Assembly: GCA_016744725.1 (NCBI GenBank)
Contig: JADGDW010000190.1
Span: forward strand, 1-7,926
Length of the DNA: 7,926 bases
Reading direction: 5' to 3'
DNA from: Candidatus Albibeggiatoa sp. nov. BB20
GTDB taxonomy: Bacteria; Pseudomonadota; Gammaproteobacteria; Beggiatoales; Beggiatoaceae
The translations under genes and the position numbers were made by a program. Below, piece by piece: positions 1 through 7,521 of the stretch (positions within the stretch are counted from its first letter, which is position 1; every line of letters starts with the position of its first letter). The notes under the pieces are model-generated. The model did not search any database and had not been told where the DNA came from. It saw only the letters and a program-made list of their open reading frames with translations.

Positions 1-84
1 CAGTCTAATAATGCCTATAACATAATATTTAAATATTTCAAATAATTATATTCTAAAAATTTGAATTTCATTTGAAGTATTATC

Positions 85-90
85 TATATT
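85..90 (+). promoter_or_regulatory. Possible promoter of the SulP gene
   Basis: TTGAAT at 61-66 and TATATT at 85-90 are separated by 18 bases, which resembles a sigma70 promoter about 90 bases upstream of the transporter start. The whole 1-178 leader is extremely AT-rich, so matches of this quality arise easily by chance. I see no gene in this leader. Confidence 0.3.
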
Positions 91-178
91 TCTAGCTTGA
101 AATCAAAAAATACTATATTACCCAATATTACCTATAAATCCTTCAATTTTTAAATTAAATAACTTTAAGGATAGACTC

Positions 179-1921
179 TTGCTAAATGGTAGTTACAATC
201 TAAAAAATATTTTTCCATTTCTTAATTGGTTAACCAAGCTAAATAGTCAGACTGTACAAACTGATTTAATAGCAGGTATTACCAATGCAATTATTGTATT
301 GCCTCAAGGGGTTGCATATGCTTTGATTGCAGGTATGCCACCTGAATATGGCTTATATGCTGCGATTATCCCTGCGATTATTGCTGCCTTATTTGGCTCA
401 TCCTATCACCTTATTTCAGGGCCTACAGTTGCGATGTCTATTGTCGTATTCAGTAGCATCAGTATTTATGCTGAACCAGGTTCAAGCCAATTTATCCAAA
501 TGGCATTAACGATGACCTTTCTGGCAGGCTTATTTCAGCTTGCCTTAGGTTTGGCACGATTGGGGGCACTGGTTAATTTTGTTTCGCACTCGGTTGTTAT
601 CGGTTTCACAGCGGGTGCGGCGATTATTATTGCAACCAGTCAGCTTAAAAATGTATTTGGAGTGCACATTCCTTCGGGAGAATCGTTTATTCATACTTGG
701 ATTGAATTAATTAAAACCCTACCAGAAACTAATTTTTACGGTTTTAGTATTGCAATAATAACCTTTATCATTGCACTTGGATTTAAACGATATGCACCAA
801 AATGGCCAGGGATGCTGTTCGCACTGGTTGTCGGTGGCTTGATGGCTTATTTTATGGGTGCTGATGCACATGGAATTAAATTAGTCGGCGAAATTCCTGC
901 GAGTTTACCACCATTATCGATGCCAGATTTCTCAATTCAAACGATTAAACAACTTGCCCCCGGTGCATTAGCAATTGCCGTATTAGGTTTAGTTGAGGCG
1001 GTTTCTATCGCTAGGGCAGTGGCAACACGCTCAAATCAGCAGATTGATGGAAATCAAGAGTTTATTGGGCAAGGTTTGTCCAATATGGTAGGGCCTTTTT
1101 TCTCATCTTATGCCGCATCTGGTTCATTTACCCGTACAGGTGTCAACTATGAGTCTGGCGCAAAAACCCCATTGGCTGCAATTTTTGCAGGAATTTCACT
1201 CGCATTGATAGTGTTACTCATTGCACCATTGACTGCGTATATTCCGATTCCAAGCATGGCTGGGATTTTATTATTAGTGTCCTATGGACTGATCGATTTT
1301 CACCATATTAAATCCATCATGCTGACTAGCAAATCAGAAACAGCAACCTTAGTTGTCACCTTCTTAGCAACGCTCTTCCTAGAGTTGGAATTTGCGATTT
1401 ATGCAGGTGTGATGCTGTCATTGGTGATTTATCTTAATCGTACCTCAAAACCTAAAATTGTGACGCTTGCACCTGATATAGATGATATTAGTCGCCGCTT
1501 TACCAATATTGAGAAAAAAGTGTTGCCACAATGTCCTCAACTCCAAGTTGAACGCCTAGATGGTTCTTTATTTTTTGGCGCAGTGAGCTACGTTAGCAAA
1601 AAATGGCAAGAAGTCACAAAAAAACACTTGCTGGTTATGAGTAGTGGTATCAATTTTGTGGATGTTGCAGGGGTAGAAACCATTGTGCAAGAAGCAAGAC
1701 GTCGGCAACAAATGGGGGGCGGTTTGTATTTTGTCAATATGAAAGCAGAAGCGCGAAAGTTACTAGAAAAACCTGAGTATTCAAAAATATTTAATGATGA
1801 ATATATCTTTGATTCGAAAACTGAAGCAATCCAAGCCGTTTTTATTCGTTTAGATAAAACAATCTGTAGAGAGTGTCCTCACCGCGTTTTCCATGAATGC
1901 GAAAGCATCCCTAAATCATAA
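179..1921 (+). CDS. SulP-family anion transporter with C-terminal STAS domain
   Basis: Inner-membrane transporter of the SulP (SLC26-like) family, which moves sulfate, bicarbonate or related anions; the substrate cannot be read from the sequence. The N-terminal SulP signature covers residues 41-88, with LPQGVAYALIAGMPPEYGLY followed by the SSYHLISGPT segment. A second family block at about 290-335 contains NMVGPFFSSYAASGSFTRT. Hydrophobic segments fill residues 30-420. A cytoplasmic STAS domain spans about 445-556, with its core strand and loop at NFVDVAGVE (492-500). The tail carries three cysteines, C563, C566 and C574. At 580 residues the length is normal for the family. The start is TTG, supported by AAGGA at 167-171 seven bases upstream; no in-frame ATG is better placed. 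A hairpin terminator follows, so the gene is probably transcribed alone. The family call is firm and the substrate unknown. Confidence 0.95.
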   Translation: MLNGSYNLKNIFPFLNWLTKLNSQTVQTDLIAGITNAIIVLPQGVAYALIAGMPPEYGLYAAIIPAIIAALFGSSYHLISGPTVAMSIVVFSSISIYAEPGSSQFIQMALTMTFLAGLFQLALGLARLGALVNFVSHSVVIGFTAGAAIIIATSQLKNVFGVHIPSGESFIHTWIELIKTLPETNFYGFSIAIITFIIALGFKRYAPKWPGMLFALVVGGLMAYFMGADAHGIKLVGEIPASLPPLSMPDFSIQTIKQLAPGALAIAVLGLVEAVSIARAVATRSNQQIDGNQEFIGQGLSNMVGPFFSSYAASGSFTRTGVNYESGAKTPLAAIFAGISLALIVLLIAPLTAYIPIPSMAGILLLVSYGLIDFHHIKSIMLTSKSETATLVVTFLATLFLELEFAIYAGVMLSLVIYLNRTSKPKIVTLAPDIDDISRRFTNIEKKVLPQCPQLQVERLDGSLFFGAVSYVSKKWQEVTKKHLLVMSSGINFVDVAGVETIVQEARRRQQMGGGLYFVNMKAEARKLLEKPEYSKIFNDEYIFDSKTEAIQAVFIRLDKTICRECPHRVFHECESIPKS

Positions 1922-1936
1922 GTTTGAATTCATTTT

Positions 1937-1984
1937 AGTTCTATAAGTGATTTATTATTTAACTCAACTTATAGGACTATTTTT
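1937..1984 (+). terminator. Rho-independent terminator after the SulP gene
   Basis: AGTTCTATAAGT (1937-1948) pairs with ACTTATAGGACT (1967-1978) to give a 12-bp stem with one G-U pair. The loop is 18 bases and TTTTT follows at 1980-1984. It lies 16 bases after the SulP stop. The large loop and AT-rich stem make it moderate in strength. Confidence 0.7.
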
Positions 1985-2098
1985 AATAATCACAACTTGT
2001 TACAATCAACAGCTTGGATAATTTCTAGAAAATATAAAATATTTCAATAAGTTACATAATTTTTTGTTTTTTGTAACTCATTGATTTTATTATGTGCC

Positions 2099-2127
2099 TT
2101 AAAAAACTGTCCAAACCATTGTACAAT
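2099..2127 (+). promoter_or_regulatory. Likely sigma70 promoter of map
   Basis: A TACAAT -10 element at 2122-2127 has TTAAAA at 2099-2104 as -35, with 17-base spacing. The -35 matches consensus at four of six positions. Transcription would begin about 30 bases before the preferred map start, after the SulP terminator, which supports separate transcription. Confidence 0.5.
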
Positions 2128-2165
2128 GATTAGTTTACTTTTTCGCTTTGGCTCGAAGGATGTTT

Positions 2166-2987
2166 ATGGGACGTTTAAATTTTAATCAGCCGCCCGTTAG
2201 AAAAAAGCAGGATGATATTACGATTAAAACACTGGAAGAAATCAACAAGATGCGGGTTGCTGGGCGTTTAGCAGCCGATGTATTAGTGATGATTGAACCT
2301 TTTATAAAAGAAGGGGTTACGACCAATGAAATTAATAAGCTATGTCATGACTACATGGTTCAAAAACAAAGAGTGATACCTGCACCATTGAACTATCGTG
2401 GCTTTCCAAAGTCTATTTGTACTTCAGTTAATCAGCAAGTTTGTCATGGGATTCCAAATAATAAACCACTAAAAAATGGTGATATTATCAATATTGACAT
2501 TACGGTGATAAAAGATGGTTTTCATGGTGATACCAGTAAAATGTTTATCATTGGAGAGCCAACACCATTGGCTAAACGTCTAGTGCAAAGCAGTTATGAT
2601 TGCTTACGAGAAGGCATTGAACAGGTGAAGCCCGGTGCGATGCTAAGCGATATTGGTAAAGCTATCCAAAAATTGGCAAAATCCCAAAAATTCAGTGTGG
2701 TACAAGATTATTGTGGCCATGGTATTGGGCGTGAGTTTCATGAACAGCCGCAAGTTTTGCATTATTATTCTAAAAAAGCCGAACCCGTCGAATTAAAATC
2801 CGGAATGACATTCACCATTGAACCGATGATTAATGCGGGTAAACATCAAGTCAAACGCCTCAGTGATGAATGGACCGTGGTGACTAAAGACCGCAGTTTG
2901 TCCTCACAATGGGAACATACGATTTTAGTGACAGAGTCTGGGTTTGAGGTGCTGACCTTACGCGAAGAAGAACAAGCGTTTGATTAA
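2166..2987 (+). CDS. map: Type I methionine aminopeptidase
   Basis: Cytoplasmic metalloprotease that removes the initiator methionine from nascent proteins when the second residue is small. Numbered from the start at 2166 (273 residues), all five metal ligands of the family are present: D111, D122, H185, E219 and E250, in NIDITVIKDGFHGD, GHGIGRE, FTIEP and WEHT. The substrate-binding histidine is H94 in CHGIPN. The reading frame runs further upstream to a TTG at 2148, but AAGGA at 2156-2160 sits five bases before the ATG at 2166, while the TTG has no ribosome binding site. The ATG at 2160 would overlap that AAGGA. About 15 residues precede the usual family start near DITIKT, giving a basic, proline-containing N-terminal extension. 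The gene is not beside rpsB, its common partner, so it may be a second copy in this genome. Confidence 0.93.
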   Translation: MGRLNFNQPPVRKKQDDITIKTLEEINKMRVAGRLAADVLVMIEPFIKEGVTTNEINKLCHDYMVQKQRVIPAPLNYRGFPKSICTSVNQQVCHGIPNNKPLKNGDIINIDITVIKDGFHGDTSKMFIIGEPTPLAKRLVQSSYDCLREGIEQVKPGAMLSDIGKAIQKLAKSQKFSVVQDYCGHGIGREFHEQPQVLHYYSKKAEPVELKSGMTFTIEPMINAGKHQVKRLSDEWTVVTKDRSLSSQWEHTILVTESGFEVLTLREEEQAFD

Positions 2988-3045
2988 ACACACGCAACCC
3001 TCTGACCAAACTAAACCGAGGCATTAGCATTTATTTGTCACAATC

Positions 3046-3075
3046 TTGAAACGGAAAACTCCTAGTCTCTATCAT
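3046..3075 (+). promoter_or_regulatory. Likely sigma70 promoter of the hybrid kinase gene
   Basis: TTGAAA (3046-3051) and TATCAT (3070-3075) each match consensus at five of six positions and are 18 bases apart. A start near 3082 would give a leader of about 70 bases. It lies in the 165-base gap after map, so the kinase need not depend on map transcription. No terminator is evident after map. Confidence 0.5.
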
Positions 3076-3152
3076 TTTTTTACATGCTTCATTACAATAG
3101 TTAAGTTCAATTAGAACAAGCTCTTTTAAAATATGCTCAAGAGGGCGCGAAA

Positions 3153-5261
3153 GTGGCAGATAAATCTACGAAATCTACCGTCTTGGTTGTAGATGATAAC
3201 TTGGCAAATCTTGCTTTGCTCAATGGTATTTTGCAAGAGGAAGGCTTTGAGGTATTGTTGGCTAAGACGGGGCTAATGGCATTAGATATTGCTCAAGAAG
3301 CCTCCCCAGACCTGATTTTATTAGACATTACTATGCCTGGGTGGGACGGTTTTGAAACTTGTCAACACATCAAACGTATCGAAAAACTAAATACCATTCC
3401 TATTTTATTCCTTTCTGGTTTAACTAACCCCAAAGATCGCTTGCGGGCATTTAATGTCGGCGGGGTGGATTATGTCAACAAACCGTTTCAGCAAGAAGAA
3501 TTATTAGCCCGTGTACGCACTCATGTTGAACTGTATCGCTTACGAGATAAATTAGAGCTGGAAATTCAAAAACGGGATAATCAACTGCTTGTTTATGCTA
3601 ATAATTTAGAGCAAAAAGTGATTGAACGGACGCAAGAATTAAAACAAGCTAAAGAACAAGCTGAAACTGCCAATACGGCTAAAAGTCAATTTTTGGCCAA
3701 TATGAGTCATGAATTGCGAACCCCAATGAATGCGATTATTGGTTACAGCGAAATATTAATCGAAGATGCCGAAGATTTAGGCTTTGAGGACTGTACTGAT
3801 GATTTGGAAAAAATTCGCTCTGCAGGCAATCATTTACTGGGTTTAATTAACAGTGTGTTGGATTTATCTAAAATTGAATCGGGCAAGATGGAATTATTTT
3901 TAGAGCAAATTCAAGTACAAAAACTGGTTCGAGATTTAGAATTAACCGTTAAGCCTTTAATTTCTAAAAAACAAAATCAAATCAAAGTCACGGTAGACAG
4001 TAGCCTATCCTTGATTAAAACGGATATAACTAAAACCCGCCAAATATTATTAAATTTATTAAGTAATGCGGCCAAATTCACTGAAAATGGGATTATTAGC
4101 TTTAACGCGACTCAAGTGACTAAGCAAAATAGCGATTGGGTGCAATTTGAAATTCGTGATACGGGTATAGGTATGACGGCGGAGCAATTGAAAAAATTAT
4201 TTCGTCCATTTACTCAAGTTGATGCCTCAACAACGCGGCGGTTTGGCGGCACGGGTTTAGGTTTAGCAATCAGCAAAGAATTTACTGACATGATGGGAGG
4301 GGCGATCCATGTTGAAAGTGAGTTTGGTGAAGGTGCAGCGTTTATTTTAACCTTACCAATCAATACAGTAGAAACCGTAGACAAAATTCATTCAGAACAC
4401 GATACGATTATTGCAAAGGCGCAAGAACTACTTGAAGGTGATGGCATTGTATTGGTTATTGATGATGATAAAGTGGTGCGCGAATTATTAAAAAGCTATC
4501 TATCAAAATTAGGCTATGCGGTAGCGGTGGCAGAATCGGGTCGACAAGGTTTACAGCTAGCAAAAAAATTACGCCCTGATGCGGTTATTTTAGATGTCAT
4601 GATGCCCGAAACTGATGGTTGGCATGTGTTATCTGAGCTGAAAACCGATCCATTATTGGCTGATATTCATGTGATTATGACCTCTATTGAGGAGCATCGA
4701 AACCGTGGCTATGCTTTGGGGGCAACTGATTATTTAGTTAAACCTGTGGGACGTGACCAGCTCTCTAACATTTTGGGTAAATATAAAATTGGCGCAAATA
4801 ACAATGATTTAGTAATGATTGTTGATGATGATTTGATTGTCCGCGAAGCCACAGCGGAATTATTAAAATTAGAAGGTTGGCGTGTATTTAAAGCTGAAAA
4901 TGGCCAAGTTGCCTTAGATCATTTGGATGATAAAAAACCCAGTTTGATTTTGCTTGATTTACTGATGCCTGTGATGGATGGTTTTGAATTCTTAGACCGA
5001 ATGCGCGAAAATCCAAGTTGGAGCGATATTGCCGTGGTTGTCTTGACTTCTACTAAGTTGAGTAGCAGTGATATGCAGCGTTTACAAGGCTATGTCGAAA
5101 CCATTTTCACTAAACAAACTTATGATAAAGGTGATTTATTAGAAAATATTCGTGGTTTGTTAGTCACCGCAACCGCTTCTAATCGTGAGCATGAAGAAGA
5201 TAAAACCTGTTTTGAAACTGAATTTCCTCCAGCTTCGGTTTTGATGGAAGAATCTCATTGA
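3153..5261 (+). CDS. Soluble hybrid histidine kinase, REC-HisKA-HATPase-REC-REC
   Basis: Cytoplasmic signalling protein of 702 residues with no signal peptide or membrane segment. Receiver 1 is at about 8-123: acidic pair D14/D15, phosphoacceptor D58 in LILLDITMP, and K110-P111. A charged, probably coiled-coil linker runs 127-178. The dimerisation/phosphoacceptor domain has H186 in MSHELRTPMN. The ATPase domain at about 290-402 has N301/N305, DTGIGM from D336, and GGTGLG at 365-370. Receiver 2 at about 432-545 has D437/D438, D481 and K530-P531. Receiver 3 at about 552-672 has D558/D559, D602 and K654, but Q replaces the usual proline after that lysine. There is no HPt or DNA-binding domain, so output probably passes to another protein. 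With a receiver as the only N-terminal module, its input is probably phosphorylation from another kinase. The start is GTG, with AAGAGGG at 3139-3145 seven bases upstream. No cognate regulator is adjacent; its pathway is unknown. Confidence 0.95.
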   Translation: MADKSTKSTVLVVDDNLANLALLNGILQEEGFEVLLAKTGLMALDIAQEASPDLILLDITMPGWDGFETCQHIKRIEKLNTIPILFLSGLTNPKDRLRAFNVGGVDYVNKPFQQEELLARVRTHVELYRLRDKLELEIQKRDNQLLVYANNLEQKVIERTQELKQAKEQAETANTAKSQFLANMSHELRTPMNAIIGYSEILIEDAEDLGFEDCTDDLEKIRSAGNHLLGLINSVLDLSKIESGKMELFLEQIQVQKLVRDLELTVKPLISKKQNQIKVTVDSSLSLIKTDITKTRQILLNLLSNAAKFTENGIISFNATQVTKQNSDWVQFEIRDTGIGMTAEQLKKLFRPFTQVDASTTRRFGGTGLGLAISKEFTDMMGGAIHVESEFGEGAAFILTLPINTVETVDKIHSEHDTIIAKAQELLEGDGIVLVIDDDKVVRELLKSYLSKLGYAVAVAESGRQGLQLAKKLRPDAVILDVMMPETDGWHVLSELKTDPLLADIHVIMTSIEEHRNRGYALGATDYLVKPVGRDQLSNILGKYKIGANNNDLVMIVDDDLIVREATAELLKLEGWRVFKAENGQVALDHLDDKKPSLILLDLLMPVMDGFEFLDRMRENPSWSDIAVVVLTSTKLSSSDMQRLQGYVETIFTKQTYDKGDLLENIRGLLVTATASNREHEEDKTCFETEFPPASVLMEESH

Positions 5262-5312
5262 GTAGCTCAGCTTAAAAATCACTGTTATAGTCGTTTTATT
5301 CTAAGATGATAC

Positions 5313-5427
5313 AGGACTGGCAGTCCTAGACTTTAAAACTGATTGATATTTAAATAATAACAGAACTGCCAGTCCTCACACTCAAGATAGAATTGGCTAT
5401 ATAATAGATTATCAGGACTGCTCCCCT
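5313..5427. repeat. Cluster of three short palindromic repeats, consensus AGGACTGSCAGTCCT
   Basis: Copy 1 (5313-5327) is AGGACTGGCAGTCCT, a perfect inverted repeat with a central G; as RNA it gives a 6-bp stem and GGC triloop. Copy 2 (5362-5376) is AGAACTGCCAGTCCT, the other orientation with one mismatch. Copy 3 keeps only the left half AGGACTG (5414-5420), followed by CTCCCCT. The copies begin 49 and 52 bases apart and all lie in the gap between the convergent kinase and methyltransferase genes. They could be a dispersed intergenic repeat, a bidirectional transcript end, or protein-binding sites. No clear T-tract follows the hairpins, so a classic terminator is not supported. Confidence 0.7.
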
Positions 5428-5484
5428 CTTACCACAATGGATAGCCCTAGCAATCTATAAAAAACAACTATCCCAATCACGCTT

Positions 5485-7026
5485 TTAGGCAAATAATAAC
5501 TTTTGCTCAATTTCTAGTAAAATTTGTGAAACCGATTGATTTAAGAAAGATTGAATCGTGTCCTCACTTAAACTCTGTCCTGCATCTTGCACATCATCCG
5601 CTTGAATTTTTAACTTGCCCGTTTCAAGCAAATCTTGTAACACTTTCACTAAATCTGCTGGCTGCTTGCCGCCATCCAAATGTTGCAATATATGCCGAGT
5701 GGCTAAACGTAATTGATAACTGTACCCAAAATAATTTGTTACCGTTTTTCCATAATTTGCTTGCCAACGAGATAAAGGTAACCCAATCGATTTTTCTGAT
5801 AAATGATGAAACGCTTGTGTATAGAGCTGCAAATGGCCTTGCAAATAAATATCTAACAAAAACTGTTTTATGTCTTCTTGTTCAGGTATTGAAATAGATT
5901 GTGATAGCTGTTGCTCGACGGATTGGATTAATTCAGAAAAAGACTGAGTTTGTGGATAAGATTCAGCCAAACAATGACATAGCACTTTTAAAAACGGCTG
6001 CTCTACTAAACTCACCACATCTGCATGATGGGTTTTAACTAAACTAGTTTCTGCAAAAAACAAGTCTTCAGTCTGTAAACGCTGCAAAGGTGCAGTAAAA
6101 TACAACTTTTCCAATTGATCAACTTTAATTTCTGCACTCAACGCCAAATCCGCATGACATAAAATGCTTTCCCGATAAGCCCGATTTTTTAAGCCATCCA
6201 TGTATTGCTCTTGTTGGATAATATCTGAGCTAATGTGATAAATATCGGGGAAATGGTAATTTTCTTGACAGAATTGGATATTGGCATCGGTCACATATTG
6301 CAATTGATGTTGTGCGGCGTGTTGCATAAACTGATGAAAATATGGAGTATAATTATTTGGTTCTAAATGTTCGTGGGCAAAATAATCATCTTCCAAATCA
6401 ATTAAATGAGTTAGTTTTTTCTTAAATTGTAAACTGTGTTCATCAAATCGATTTTCTAGCTGTAATTGTAATTGTTTTAAAAACTGCTTGCCTTGTATTA
6501 CTCGCTCACCAAAATCAGTCACTTTTTCTAAATGATAAAATAATAAATCACGTATACTCTTATCCTGTTGCCAACCCGGTAAAATATTGTAACTGATGTA
6601 AATAATGCCATTTTTTGATAATAATTTAGGCAATAATTGCATCAAATAATCACGTTCTTTGTCTCCAATCCATGAATATAAACCATGGGCAATAATATAA
6701 TCAAACTGTCCTAATTCTTCAGTTAATTGCAAAATATCAGCTTGCTGAAAATAAACATTATCTAACTGGCAAAATTCTAACTTTTGTTGCGCTAAGTCAA
6801 TTTGCTGCTGAGCATAATCAATCCCGATTAATTGTGCTTTTGGCATTTGCTGCGCCATAGCAATTAAATTACTGCCGCTAGCACAACCCAATTCTAAAGC
6901 CTTAGCATTCCAAATTTCAGGCGGATTTAAGCCCCGCAATGTTGCCAAAGTTGCTAAGTGATAGGGATGCGTTTGTGGATAAACATTTTCAGTATACGGT
7001 ACAATATCGTAAATATTCTGGGTCAT
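5485..7026 (-). CDS. Class I SAM-dependent methyltransferase with regulatory-type middle domain
   Basis: Predicted cytoplasmic methyltransferase of 513 residues. The N-terminal Rossmann domain (about 38-150) shows motif I as ALELGCASGSN (43-53), the ribose-binding acidic residue D70 in IGIDYAQ, a motif II-like DILQL (97-101), and a conserved-looking AHGLYSWI (113-120). Residues about 215-300, with HLEPNNYTPYF and YRESILCHADL, resemble the predicted methyltransferase regulatory domain. The remaining 200 residues include PLSRWQA (417-423) and are probably a helical or winged-helix C-terminal part. This layout and length resemble rickettsial protein-lysine methyltransferases of the PKMT type, so a protein substrate is possible; that is inference from architecture. 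The ATG has no clear Shine-Dalgarno site upstream, but the next in-frame Met falls after motif I, so this start stands. It is convergent with the kinase gene and glutamine-rich. The substrate is unknown. Confidence 0.88.
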   Translation of the reverse strand: MTQNIYDIVPYTENVYPQTHPYHLATLATLRGLNPPEIWNAKALELGCASGSNLIAMAQQMPKAQLIGIDYAQQQIDLAQQKLEFCQLDNVYFQQADILQLTEELGQFDYIIAHGLYSWIGDKERDYLMQLLPKLLSKNGIIYISYNILPGWQQDKSIRDLLFYHLEKVTDFGERVIQGKQFLKQLQLQLENRFDEHSLQFKKKLTHLIDLEDDYFAHEHLEPNNYTPYFHQFMQHAAQHQLQYVTDANIQFCQENYHFPDIYHISSDIIQQEQYMDGLKNRAYRESILCHADLALSAEIKVDQLEKLYFTAPLQRLQTEDLFFAETSLVKTHHADVVSLVEQPFLKVLCHCLAESYPQTQSFSELIQSVEQQLSQSISIPEQEDIKQFLLDIYLQGHLQLYTQAFHHLSEKSIGLPLSRWQANYGKTVTNYFGYSYQLRLATRHILQHLDGGKQPADLVKVLQDLLETGKLKIQADDVQDAGQSLSEDTIQSFLNQSVSQILLEIEQKLLFA

Positions 7027-7140
7027 GATGAATTATTTTAAGTTCAAAAAGTTGGATATATGATGAATTTAAAGCTGTATTTAAAATGCTAAGTCATCAA
7101 TTTATAATAGATGGGAATACTACAAACAATAAATAAGTTA

Positions 7141-7260
7141 TATTTTATCCATTTGGCTATAAATAGTTTTGACATTATGACGGCTTTAAATGGTGAAAAT
7201 GTGCTACATAGTGCTTATCAAGAAGTGCCTGAGCTTATCTTAACTTGACTTGTTTACCCA
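7141..7260 (+). pseudogene. Remnant of the first half of a receiver (REC) domain
   Basis: The frame starting at 7141 reads NSFDIMTALNGENVLHSA, then EVPELILT, a stop, and LVYP. This aligns by eye with the middle of a response-regulator receiver, where A-NGE-AL is followed by PDLILTD-MP. A TGA at 7246-7248 sits exactly where the phosphoacceptor aspartate codon should be. The N-terminal acidic pair and everything after the MP position are missing. In-frame stops at 7090, 7105 and 7108 lie upstream, and the first in-frame ATG after them is at 7111. The match is short, so the family call is tentative. It is followed directly in the same frame by the AraC-type fragment and may be what is left of one response regulator or hybrid protein. 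Confidence 0.5.
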
Positions 7261-7434
7261 AATTTATTACAACGTTTACAAAGAGCCGTGCAGCTATTAT
7301 GCAGTACAAATAAGCCGATACAAATACTGGCTTCTGAAGTCGGATATGAAAATAATACGGCGTTTAGCACTGCATTCAAAAAACGATTTGGTATGACACC
7401 TGTTAAGTATCGTTTCACATCCAGTTTAAATTGA
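7261..7434 (+). pseudogene. C-terminal fragment of an AraC-type DNA-binding domain
   Basis: The frame encodes NLLQRLQRAVQLL, then PIQILASEVGYEN, then TAFSTAFKKRFGMTPVKYR, and stops at TGA 7432-7434. These are the linker helix and second helix-turn-helix of the AraC/XylS family, including the family signature AF---FG-TP--YR. The first helix-turn-helix and any sensing domain are absent, and no start codon with a ribosome binding site precedes it, so it is a broken gene of 57 codons. It lies in frame directly behind the receiver remnant, which suggests that one ancestral REC-AraC regulator lost an internal segment of roughly 100 or more codons. Two unrelated fragments lying side by side is the alternative. 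Confidence 0.75.
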
Positions 7435-7490
7435 TATGATACTGAGATCACTTTACACGGCTGGCCAAAGGTAAAAAACACTTATTCTTT

Positions 7491-7511
7491 ATACTTTTCA
7501 AGTATCTTTTT
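7491..7511 (+). terminator. Weak hairpin with T-tract
   Basis: ATACTT (7491-7496) and AAGTAT (7500-7505) form a 6-bp stem with a TTC loop, followed by C and TTTTT (7507-7511). It lies between the AraC and transposase remnants. The short AT-rich stem makes function doubtful; it could be a leftover terminator of the regulator gene. Confidence 0.3.
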
Positions 7512-7521
7512 ATTATTGAAT

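Noticed and set aside
24..37. 14-base palindrome AATATTTAAATATT in the SulP leader
   Set aside because: It consists only of A and T in a very AT-rich leader, so chance occurrence is likely.
327..509. Open frame of 60 codons inside the SulP gene
   Set aside because: Different frame within a clear transporter gene; no independent evidence of coding.
2148..2165. TTG at 2148 as the start of map
   Set aside because: No ribosome binding site precedes it, while AAGGA at 2156-2160 is correctly placed for the ATG at 2166.
5313..5427. Repeats as a CRISPR array
   Set aside because: The repeat is only about 15 bases, copies are degenerate and in opposite orientations, and there is no cas gene in the window.
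5439..5473. GGATAG/CTATCC inverted repeat as a terminator for the methyltransferase
   Set aside because: The stem is only 6 bp with a 23-base loop, and no T-tract follows in the direction of minus-strand transcription.
5526..5897. Open frame of 123 codons on the plus strand
   Set aside because: It lies wholly antisense to the well-supported methyltransferase gene, has no recognisable domain, and lacks a convincing ribosome binding site.
7254..7481. Open frame of 75 codons on the minus strand
   Set aside because: It is the antisense of the AraC-type remnant, whose plus-strand frame explains the sequence.
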